Shown: piece by piece, positions 1-5,211 of the stretch
How positions within the stretch are numbered: position 1 is the first letter of the stretch
Layout of the letters: each line of letters begins with the position of its first letter
Origin: Acidobacteriota bacterium
GTDB taxonomy: Bacteria > Acidobacteriota > Polarisedimenticolia > Gp22-AA2
Assembly: GCA_027297005.1 (NCBI GenBank)
Contig: JAPUIN010000200.1
Coordinates: 1 to 6,144, forward strand
DNA length: 6,144 nt
Direction of reading: 5' to 3'
Position numbers and translations under genes: made by a program
The notes under the pieces: generated by a model
The model's database searches: none
What the model was told of the DNA's origin: nothing
Seen by the model: the letters and a program-made list of their open reading frames with translations, nothing else

Positions 1-326
1 AGGATCCGCTCAAGAAATACAAGGATCGAGAGGCGCGGGAGCGCTTCAGGACGGAGCAGATCCAGGGTCTCCGCGATCGCATCGCCGCGCTCGAGAGACG
101 GCTCGAGTATCTGCGGGGGAAACGTCTGGCGGTCGTCAACCCGCTCTACCTGATGCCGGAGCCACCTCCCGGTGAGACCCCTGACGACGACGCCGGCATG
201 AAGCCGCAGGAGCTTCTCGCCCGGATCGAAGCGAAGATCGCCTCGGCCGAGGCCGAGATCGCGACCACCCGCAAGACTCTCGTGGTGATCGAGACGCGAT
301 TCGGCCACGAGGCGAACCTCCGTTGA
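1..326 (+). CDS. C-terminal part of an unrecognised helical, coiled-coil-like protein (5' end cut by window)
   Basis: An open frame runs from the window edge (first whole codon at base 3) to TGA at 324-326, leaving 107 visible residues. I do not recognise the family. Visible residues about 14-40 are highly charged and look helical or coiled-coil, with alternating Leu/Ile spacing (LRDRIAALERRLEYL). A Pro/Asp-rich linker follows at about 46-65 (PEPPPGETPDDD), then a second amphipathic, Ala/Glu-rich helix at about 67-100. No membrane segment or cysteine is visible in this part. The stop overlaps the TTG start of the downstream response regulator by 4 bases, which implies translational coupling and a shared operon. 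It could be a sensor or scaffold partner of the regulator, but no histidine-kinase motif is visible in the remaining piece. That the frame is coding is fairly secure from its codon pattern and the junction; its function is unknown. Confidence 0.7.
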   Translation, partial: DPLKKYKDREARERFRTEQIQGLRDRIAALERRLEYLRGKRLAVVNPLYLMPEPPPGETPDDDAGMKPQELLARIEAKIASAEAEIATTRKTLVVIETRFGHEANLR

Positions 327-1519
327 AATCGACCGACCGCATCCTGATTGCCGAGGACAAGGAGAATCTCAGGACCGTCCTGCGCAAGACCCTCGAGGGG
401 GAGGGATATGGTGTGGAGGAGGCGGAAAACGGCGCCGTCGCCGTGGAGAAAATCCGGCAGGGGCGCTATTCCCTCGTCCTAACCGATCTCCGCCTGCCGC
501 GCGCCGACGGGCACCAGGTCCTGAAGGCGGCGGTCACCGCCGACCCCGAGATGCCGGTCATATTGATGACCGCGTATGGCACCATCAGCGACGCCGTCAG
601 CACCATGAAGGAAGGGGCGTACGATTATCTCGAGAAGCCGGTCGAGGGGGATCACCTGCTGGCGATCATCCGACGCGCCCTCCAGCACCGCACCCTCCTG
701 CGCGAGAACCTGCAGCTTAAAGAGAGATTCTCCCGCGAGCTTCAGGGGCCGGAGATTCTGGGGGAGAGCCCGGCCCTGCGCGCCGCGCTCGACCAGGTGC
801 GTAAGGTGGCGCCGACCGACGCCAACGTTCTGCTGGAAGGGGAGAGCGGCGTCGGCAAGGAGCTGTTCGCGCTCGCCGTGCACCACGAGAGCGGCCGCAA
901 ATCGGGCCCATTCTTCGCCATCAACTGCGCCGCCATCCCCGAGGCGCTCCTCGAGAGCGAGTTGTTCGGCTACGAAAAAGGTGCCTTCACGGGCGCCTCA
1001 TCGACCAAGCGGGGCAAGTTCGAGGTCGCCGACCGCGGAACGCTCTTTCTGGACGAGATCGGTGATCTCTCGCCGGTCCTGCAGGGGAAAGTCCTGCGTG
1101 TAATCGAGACGAAGCAGTTCGAGCGGGTCGGCGGCACCCAGACGCGCCGGGTCGACATCCGGCTTGTCGCCGCCACGAATAAGGATCTGAAGGGTCTCGT
1201 TGCCTCGGGCGTCTTCCGCCAGGATCTCTATTTCCGGCTGTCGGTCTTTCCGATTTGCGTTCCGCCCCTTAGGGAGCGGCGGGAGGACATCCCCCTTCTG
1301 GCCCGCCACTTCCTCGCGAAGTTCGCGGCCGAGCAGAAGAGGCGGGATCCGATCGAGATCAGCCACGAGGCGCTCGACGCCCTCATCCGCCACGCATGGC
1401 CCGGCAACGTCCGCGAGCTGGAGAACGCGATCGAGCGGGCGCTGATTCTCGGGGTCGGGAATCGTATCCTCCCGGAGGATCTCAACCTGCCCCGATCGAC
1501 CGAGGAGCCCGCCGCCTGA
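323..1519 (+). CDS. NtrC-family sigma-54 activator response regulator lacking a C-terminal DNA-binding domain
   Basis: The product (398 aa) is a two-component response regulator that should activate RNA polymerase-sigma-54 by ATP hydrolysis. The receiver domain covers about residues 5-120, with acidic pair E11/D12, phospho-acceptor D55, T83 and K105. The AAA+ domain covers about 145-375: Walker A at 173-180 (GESGVGKE, Val where Thr is usual), the sigma-54 contact loop GAFTGA at 220-225, Walker B ending D244-E245, sensor I T285-N286, arginine-finger candidates R299 and R305, and sensor II in WPGNVRELEN at 359-368. The protein ends about 9 residues after the usual DLNLP segment, so the Fis-type HTH seen in most 450-480 aa relatives is absent. 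The three forward frames after the stop contain no Fis-like continuation. The TTG start overlaps the upstream stop (TTGA); no ATG gives a full receiver domain. Relatives without an HTH are known, such as Helicobacter FlgR and chlamydial CtcC. The target genes cannot be told from here. Confidence 0.93.
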   Translation: MKSTDRILIAEDKENLRTVLRKTLEGEGYGVEEAENGAVAVEKIRQGRYSLVLTDLRLPRADGHQVLKAAVTADPEMPVILMTAYGTISDAVSTMKEGAYDYLEKPVEGDHLLAIIRRALQHRTLLRENLQLKERFSRELQGPEILGESPALRAALDQVRKVAPTDANVLLEGESGVGKELFALAVHHESGRKSGPFFAINCAAIPEALLESELFGYEKGAFTGASSTKRGKFEVADRGTLFLDEIGDLSPVLQGKVLRVIETKQFERVGGTQTRRVDIRLVAATNKDLKGLVASGVFRQDLYFRLSVFPICVPPLRERREDIPLLARHFLAKFAAEQKRRDPIEISHEALDALIRHAWPGNVRELENAIERALILGVGNRILPEDLNLPRSTEEPAA

Positions 1520-1613
1520 GCGGGGCGCCCGCCTGAGAGACCGTGGCCTGCGCCCGCCGCACACGGGTCCGCGTCGCAGCGTGCGCCGCTCCGGATTTGA
1601 GTCCCGCGAATTC

Positions 1614-1641
1614 TTGACAAGTCCTTTGTTTCTGGTATAGT
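1614..1641 (+). promoter_or_regulatory. Near-consensus sigma-70 promoter for the cDPGS-like/arcC/argF operon
   Basis: The -35 element TTGACA (1614-1619, perfect match) is followed after 16 bp by -10 TATAGT (1636-1641, 5 of 6), preceded by TGG as an extended -10. This AT-rich element stands out in GC-rich surroundings and lies in a non-coding gap. Transcription would start at about 1648, some 140 bases before the GTPase start codon and about 37 bases before the terminator-like hairpin. The start site is inferred. Confidence 0.8.
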
Positions 1642-1684
1642 ACAGCCGTTCCCGCGTGAAGCGATCCTGGGATTTGGGCAGTGT

Positions 1685-1725
1685 GAGGAGCGATCGGATG
1701 GCGCGATTGCTCCTCTCTCTTTTTT
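1685..1725 (+). terminator. Terminator-like hairpin in the operon leader (possible attenuator)
   Basis: Bases 1685-1695 pair with 1705-1715 as an 11-bp stem with one G-T wobble (1692/1708) and a 9-base loop. A T-rich tail follows at 1716-1725, ending in six T. This has intrinsic-terminator form. Because it lies downstream of the promoter at 1614-1641, it would stop transcripts from that promoter after roughly 75-80 nt unless prevented. It could instead end read-through from the response regulator gene. The 5' arm contains GAGGAG, a good Shine-Dalgarno for a short ORF starting at 1698, so ribosome binding and hairpin formation would compete. Confidence 0.7.
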
Positions 1726-1790
1726 GGAGCCACTCTCGCTCCGGCGAGTCGACATCCGCCGGCTCCACATTCGATTCGAGGTCTTCATGA
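1698..1790 (+). CDS. Possible 30-aa leader ORF overlapping the GTPase start codon
   Basis: ATG at 1698 is preceded by GAGGAG (1685-1690) at 7 nt spacing, a strong Shine-Dalgarno. The frame runs 30 codons to TGA at 1788-1790, which overlaps the GTPase start as ATGA. The peptide starts MARLLLSLFW and then becomes Ser-rich (10 Ser), with 3 Arg. No family is recognised. The frame extends upstream in phase to a GTG at 1656, which has no ribosome site. Its features point to a regulatory leader peptide: the Shine-Dalgarno sits inside the terminator stem, and the stop is placed for translational coupling. A chance ORF cannot be excluded, because the serine content may only reflect the TC-rich DNA. 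Confidence 0.4.
   Translation: MARLLLSLFWSHSRSGESTSAGSTFDSRSS
1726..1766 (+). other. Second leader hairpin with UCCG tetraloop
   Basis: GGAGCC (1726-1731) can pair with GGCTCC (1761-1766). These arms enclose an inner stem CTCGC (1735-1739)/GCGAG (1744-1748) closed by a TCCG loop, a member of the stable UNCG tetraloop class. The structure would form just downstream of the terminator T-tract and about 20 bases before the GTPase ATG. TCGCTCC at 1736-1742 is also a perfect 7-base complement of GGAGCGA at 1687-1693 in the terminator 5' arm, so the two structures could compete. A function is inferred only. Confidence 0.35.
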
Positions 1791-3100
1791 AAGCGCGACG
1801 TGTCCTCATCATGGGTGCAGCCGGAAGGGACTTTCACAACTTCAATGTTTTCTTCCGGGAGAACCCGGCGTACGAGGTGGTCGGATTCACCGCCACGCAG
1901 ATCCCAAACATCACCGACCGTCGCTACCCGGTCGATCTCGCCGGAGCGCGCTATCCGGATGGCCTCCCCATTTTCGAGGAGCGGGAGCTCGAGGATCTGA
2001 TCACCCGCCTGGGGGTGCAGAGCGTTGTCTTTGCCTACTCCGACGTTCGGCACGAGCACGTCATGCACCTGGCGTCGCGCGCCGTGGGGGCGGGGGCCGA
2101 CTTCATGCTGCTCGGGTTCGACTCGACGGCGCTCAAGTCGACCAAGCCGGTCGTCTCGATCTGCGCGGTGCGCACCGGGGCGGGGAAGAGCCAGACGACG
2201 CGCGCTGTCTGCAGGAAGCTCCGGGACCGTGGCCGCAAGGTCGTGGCGATCCGCCACCCGATGCCGTACGGCGATCTGACCAAGCAGAGGGTGCAGCGCT
2301 TCGCCACCTTCGAGGATCTCGACCGACACGATTGCACCATCGAGGAGCGTGAGGAGTACGAGCCGCATCTGTTGAACGGCACCGTCGTCTACGCCGGCGT
2401 CGATTACGCCGCGATCCTGGCCGATGCCGAGAAAGAGGCCGACGTCATCGTGTGGGATGGCGGCAATAACGATCTCCCATTTTATCGGTCCGATGTGGAA
2501 ATCGTCGTCGTCGATCCGCACAGGGCCGGACACGAGACGGCCTACTATCCGGGCGAGGCGAACTTCCGCCGCGCCACCTGTATTCTGATTAATAAGGTCG
2601 ACACCGCCGACGAGGCGGGTGTCGCGAAGGTGATCGATTCGATCGCCCGCTGCAATCCGAAGGCGATGGTGATCAAGGCGGCCTCCCCCGTGAGGGTCGA
2701 GACTCCTGAAGCGATCAAGGGGAAGAAGGTTCTGGTGGTCGAGGACGGCCCGACCCTCACCCACGGCGAGATGGAGTACGGGGCCGGCGTCATCGCCGCG
2801 CGTCGGTTCGGCGCCGCGTCCCTCGTCGACCCAAGGCCGTTCGCGGTTGGCTCGATCGCGAAAACATTCCAGAAATATCCCGGCATCGGCACCCTGCTGC
2901 CGGCCGTCGGCTACGGCGAGACCCAGATGGATGAATTGCGCCAGACCATCGAGCGGGTCGATTGCGATCTGGTCCTGATCGCCACGCCGATCGACCTGCG
3001 GCGCACCATCCAATTCGAGAAACCGGCCCTGCGGGTCACCTACGATCTGGAGGAGATCGGCAAGCCGGATCTCGACGACGCCCTGGCGACACTTCTCTGA
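1787..3100 (+). CDS. Cyclic 2,3-diphosphoglycerate synthetase-like P-loop GTPase (COG2403 type)
   Basis: The product (437 aa) resembles the cyclic 2,3-diphosphoglycerate synthetase family, which in methanogens closes 2,3-diphosphoglycerate into its cyclic form using ATP. Many bacterial relatives are annotated only as GTPases. Residues 4-20 form a Rossmann-like beta-strand and glycine turn (VLIMGAAGRDFHNFN). A P-loop follows at about 131-135 (GAGKS, K134), then an acidic WDGGNND segment (D224-D229) resembling a switch/Walker B region, and NKVD at 269-272 resembling the guanine-specifying G4 motif. The ATG at 1787 was chosen because GAGG lies 5 bases upstream and the Rossmann strand starts directly after it. 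An in-phase TTG at 1724 lies inside the terminator T-tract and is unlikely. The stop overlaps the carbamate kinase start (TGATG), so the two are coupled. Membership of the family is fairly secure; the bacterial substrate is not, and the neighbours suggest a link with carbamoyl phosphate metabolism. Confidence 0.85.
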   Translation: MKARRVLIMGAAGRDFHNFNVFFRENPAYEVVGFTATQIPNITDRRYPVDLAGARYPDGLPIFEERELEDLITRLGVQSVVFAYSDVRHEHVMHLASRAVGAGADFMLLGFDSTALKSTKPVVSICAVRTGAGKSQTTRAVCRKLRDRGRKVVAIRHPMPYGDLTKQRVQRFATFEDLDRHDCTIEEREEYEPHLLNGTVVYAGVDYAAILADAEKEADVIVWDGGNNDLPFYRSDVEIVVVDPHRAGHETAYYPGEANFRRATCILINKVDTADEAGVAKVIDSIARCNPKAMVIKAASPVRVETPEAIKGKKVLVVEDGPTLTHGEMEYGAGVIAARRFGAASLVDPRPFAVGSIAKTFQKYPGIGTLLPAVGYGETQMDELRQTIERVDCDLVLIATPIDLRRTIQFEKPALRVTYDLEEIGKPDLDDALATLL

Positions 3101-4089
3101 TGCCTCGCCGCCGACGAGCCGTCGTGGCGTTCGGCGGCAACGCCCTGATCCAGCCGGGGGAGGAGGGGAGCCAGTGGGAGCAGGTCCGGCACGCCGGTGA
3201 GACCGCCCGCATTCTCCTGCCGATCCTGAGGGGAGGCTACGATCTCGCCCTCGTCCACGGCAACGGACCCCAGGTCGGCAACATATTGATTCAGGTCGAG
3301 GAAGCGGTCACCAAAGTGCCCCCCCTTTCGCTCGATGTCTGCGTTGCCATGTCGGAGGGGAGCATCGGCCACATGCTCGAGATGGCGCTCCTCAACGAGT
3401 TTCGGCGGCGACGGATGCGACGCGGCGTCGTGACGCTGATCACCGAGGTCCTCGTCGACCAGGGGGATCCCGGTTTCCGCCGGCCCACGAAGCCGATCGG
3501 GCCCTTCTATCCGCGCTTCCGCGCTGAGGACCTGATGCACAAGCAGGGCTGGAACATGATCGAGGATTCCGGCCGAGGCTGGCGCAAGGTGGTCCCCTCC
3601 CCGAGGCCGGTCGAAATCGTTCAAATGCGTTCGATCCGACGGGCGATCGAATCGGGCGACGTCGTCATTGCGGGCGGCGGCGGCGGCGTGCCGGTCTACC
3701 GGACTCCTAAGGGGGAGCTCAGGGGGGTGGAGGCGGTGATCGACAAAGATTACACCGCAGGATTGATTGCCCGTGAGCTGGGCGCCGACCTGTTCATCAT
3801 TCTGACCAACGTCGACCATGTGTCACTGAACTACGGCCGACCCGACCAGAAGGCGATCCGCCGGTTGTCGACGGATGAAGCCCGCACCCACGGCGCCGCG
3901 GGGCAGTTTCCGGAGGGTAGCATGGGACCAAAGATCCGGGCCGGCATCGATTTCGTCGAAGCGACGGGGCGCGAAGTTCTGATCACCTCGGCCCCCCAGC
4001 TGGCAGAGGCCGTGCGGGGCCGCGCGGGGACCCGCATCGTGTCGGGCTCGGCGTCATCCCGCCGGGCCGTGCGCAAACGGGGAGCCTGA
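3100..4089 (+). CDS. arcC: Carbamate kinase
   Basis: The product (329 aa, family usually about 310-315) interconverts ATP plus carbamate with ADP plus carbamoyl phosphate in the cytoplasm. It has the amino-acid-kinase fold: the N-terminal phosphate loop AFGGNAL (residues 10-16), then LVHGNGPQVGN, DQGDPGF with PTKPIGPFY, VPSPRPVEIV, AGGGGGVPV, IDKDYTAG (D215-K216-D217) and the LTNVD and GSMGPKI segments, in family order. The ATG at 3100 overlaps the GTPase stop by one base and has no clear Shine-Dalgarno, so translation probably depends on coupling. An upstream in-phase ATG at 2962 would add 46 residues of non-family sequence and overlap the previous gene, so it was rejected. After the usual GTRIV ending there is an extra basic tail of about 15 residues (SGSASSRRAVRKRGA). 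With ornithine carbamoyltransferase next door, it may make ATP from citrulline or supply carbamoyl phosphate; the direction cannot be read from sequence. Confidence 0.95.
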   Translation: MPRRRRAVVAFGGNALIQPGEEGSQWEQVRHAGETARILLPILRGGYDLALVHGNGPQVGNILIQVEEAVTKVPPLSLDVCVAMSEGSIGHMLEMALLNEFRRRRMRRGVVTLITEVLVDQGDPGFRRPTKPIGPFYPRFRAEDLMHKQGWNMIEDSGRGWRKVVPSPRPVEIVQMRSIRRAIESGDVVIAGGGGGVPVYRTPKGELRGVEAVIDKDYTAGLIARELGADLFIILTNVDHVSLNYGRPDQKAIRRLSTDEARTHGAAGQFPEGSMGPKIRAGIDFVEATGREVLITSAPQLAEAVRGRAGTRIVSGSASSRRAVRKRGA

Positions 4090-4095
4090 GGTGAT
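4088..4095 (+). promoter_or_regulatory. Shine-Dalgarno for ornithine carbamoyltransferase, overlapping the arcC stop
   Basis: GAGGTGAT begins inside the arcC TGA stop (4087-4089) and lies 6 bases before ATG 4102. It fixes that start and shows arcC and the next gene are on one transcript. The ATG at 4094 is out of frame with the enzyme. Confidence 0.8.
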
Positions 4096-4101
4096 GCGAA
4101 G

Positions 4102-5040
4102 ATGAAGAGGGGCGATCTGATCACAATCCGCGATCTCTCGGGAGAGGAGATCCTGGAGATCCTGGATACGGCCGCGCGCATCAAGCGTGAGCCGGGGCGG
4201 TTCGGTACGGCGCTCGCGGGGAAGACCCTGGCGATGATTTTCGAGAAGCCGTCGTTGCGAACGCGGGTCAGCTTCGAGACCGGGATGACCCAGCTCGGTG
4301 GGCACGCCATCAATCTCGGACCCGCCGAAATCTCCATGGGGAAGCGGGAGAGCGTTCCGGACGTGGCCCGGGCACTGTCGCAGATGGTCGACGCGATCAT
4401 GGCGCGCACCTTTTCCCACCAGGCGATCATCGATCTGGCGCAGCATGCCTCGGTGCCGGTCATCAACGGACTTTCGGATCACCTGCACCCCTGCCAGGCG
4501 CTCGCGGACTTCATGACGATCCGCGAGGCGCTGGGGCGGGTTGATGGGATCCGGCTGGCCTATGTCGGTGACGGCAACAACGTGGCCCACTCGTTGATGT
4601 ACACCGCAGCATGCCTCGGAGCGCACGTTCACGTCGCCGCCCCCGAAGGGTACGATCCCGACCCCGGGGTGGTGCGCGAGGCGACCAAGGATGCGAAGCG
4701 ATCGGGCGGCAGCATAACGACCGGGCGGGACATTCACGCCGCGGTCAGGGGGGCGCAGGTCGTCTATACCGATACCTGGGCGAGCATGGGGCAGGAGTCG
4801 GAACACGATTCCAGGGTCAAAGCGTTCCGGGACTTCCAGGTGAACGCCTCCCTGATGAAGGAAGCGGCAGACGGCGCCATCTTCATGCACTGTCTCCCGG
4901 CCCACCGGGGGGAGGAAGTCACTGACGAGGTGCTCGAATCGTCCGCGTCGGTTGTCTTCCAGCAGGCAGGCAACCGGCTGCACGCGCAGAAGGCGATCCT
5001 CGTGCGCCTGATCGGCGTGTCCTCCGCGGCACCCTCTTGA
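4102..5040 (+). CDS. argF: Ornithine carbamoyltransferase
   Basis: The product (312 aa, normal family length) transfers the carbamoyl group from carbamoyl phosphate to ornithine, giving citrulline and phosphate, or runs the reverse in catabolic pathways. The carbamoyl phosphate site SLRTR is at 51-55, within FEKPSLRTRVSFE. Further conserved parts are SMGKRES at about 74-80, HLHPCQ at 127-132, a nucleotide-fold-like LAYVGDGNN segment, the ornithine-binding DTWASMGQE with D224 and S228-M229-G230, and HCLP at 263-266. The DxWxSMG loop supports ornithine rather than aspartate as acceptor. The gene follows arcC by 12 bases with a strong Shine-Dalgarno. No arginine deiminase, argininosuccinate synthase or carbamoyl phosphate synthetase gene is present in the window, so anabolic (argF) versus catabolic (arcB) use is open. 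The partnership with carbamate kinase slightly favours arcB. The gene symbol is therefore provisional. Confidence 0.95.
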   Translation: MKRGDLITIRDLSGEEILEILDTAARIKREPGRFGTALAGKTLAMIFEKPSLRTRVSFETGMTQLGGHAINLGPAEISMGKRESVPDVARALSQMVDAIMARTFSHQAIIDLAQHASVPVINGLSDHLHPCQALADFMTIREALGRVDGIRLAYVGDGNNVAHSLMYTAACLGAHVHVAAPEGYDPDPGVVREATKDAKRSGGSITTGRDIHAAVRGAQVVYTDTWASMGQESEHDSRVKAFRDFQVNASLMKEAADGAIFMHCLPAHRGEEVTDEVLESSASVVFQQAGNRLHAQKAILVRLIGVSSAAPS

Positions 5041-5064
5041 GGCAATGATCTTTCATCGAGGGTA

Positions 5065-5088
5065 TTGCATCGAGTCATGCAAGACTCG
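5065..5088 (+). repeat. Two interlocking 6-bp inverted repeats after argF
   Basis: The order is TTGCAT (5065-5070), CGAGTC (5071-5076), ATGCAA (5077-5082), GACTCG (5083-5088). The first and third blocks are reverse complements, as are the second and fourth, so two exclusive 6-bp hairpins are possible with no spare bases between blocks. CATCGAG also occurs as a direct repeat at 5054-5060 and 5068-5074. There is no following T-tract, so this is not a classical intrinsic terminator. It could be an operator, a Rho-dependent end structure, or chance. Confidence 0.5.
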
Positions 5089-5118
5089 GACAGGCTCCTT
5101 GACGACCGATCGCGGGAC

Positions 5119-5148
5119 TTGACACCGCTCCGTCGAAACTGGGACAAT
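5119..5148 (+). promoter_or_regulatory. Probable sigma-70 promoter of the rplM-rpsI-rpsB operon
   Basis: TTGACA (5119-5124, perfect -35) is followed after 18 bp by GACAAT (5143-5148, 4 of 6 -10 bases). The start of transcription would be at about 5155, giving a leader of about 57 bases before rplM. A second AT-rich element, TATAGAAT at 5159-5166, looks like a -10 box but has no -35 at suitable spacing. Confidence 0.6.
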
Positions 5149-5176
5149 GCCCGGCCCTTATAGAATAGGGACTCGT

Positions 5177-5209
5177 ATGGTCGTAACCTTGCCCGGAGAC
5201 GGGGATTGA
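5177..5209 (+). CDS. Possible 10-codon leader ORF ahead of rplM
   Basis: ATG at 5177 is preceded by AGGGA (5167-5171) at 5 nt spacing and reads MVVTLPGDGD before TGA at 5207-5209, two bases before the rplM ATG at 5212. Its final codons run through the hairpin at 5192-5203. Position and ribosome site fit a coupled leader peptide, but an ORF this short can easily arise by chance. Confidence 0.2.
   Translation: MVVTLPGDGD
5192..5203 (+). promoter_or_regulatory. Small GNRA-loop hairpin over the rplM ribosome-binding region
   Basis: CCCG (5192-5195) pairs with CGGG (5200-5203) around a GAGA loop, a GNRA-type tetraloop. The 3' arm is part of the purine-rich GGGG stretch (5201-5204) that probably serves as the Shine-Dalgarno for rplM, so folding could limit initiation. 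L13 operons are autoregulated in several bacteria, but no known L13 leader class is recognised here. Confidence 0.3.
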
Positions 5210-5211
5210 GG

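Noticed and set aside
1520..1613. Remnant Fis/HTH domain or terminator after the response regulator
   Set aside because: All three forward frames were read and give no HTH-like sequence. The GGGCGCCC palindrome at 1523-1530 is short and has no T-tract.
1724..1786. Extension of the GTPase gene to TTG 1724
   Set aside because: The TTG is formed by the end of the terminator T-tract, has no Shine-Dalgarno, and adds 21 residues before the Rossmann strand. ATG 1787 has GAGG at 5 bases.
998..3013. Very long open frame on the - strand (671 codons) spanning the regulator and GTPase genes
   Set aside because: It lies antisense to two well-supported genes and crosses the promoter and terminator gap. 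No recognisable motif appears in its translation. Long antisense frames are expected in GC-rich coding DNA.
2962..3099. N-terminal extension of carbamate kinase from ATG 2962
   Set aside because: The 46 extra residues match nothing in the family and would overlap the GTPase gene by over 130 bases. ATG 3100 sits at the expected N-terminus with a coupled TGATG junction.
3040..3819. 259-codon - strand frame opposite arcC, with similar ones opposite argF and rplM
   Set aside because: Each is a mirror of a conserved enzyme or ribosomal gene and shows no protein-family features.
5041..5075. Sigma-54 promoter (GG-N10-GC) around TTGCA at 5065-5069
   Set aside because: There is no GG at the required spacing upstream of the GC, so the -24 element is missing.
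5065..5088. H-type pseudoknot formed by both inverted repeats at once
   Set aside because: No loop bases lie between the blocks to span the grooves, so the two 6-bp stems are more plausibly mutually exclusive.
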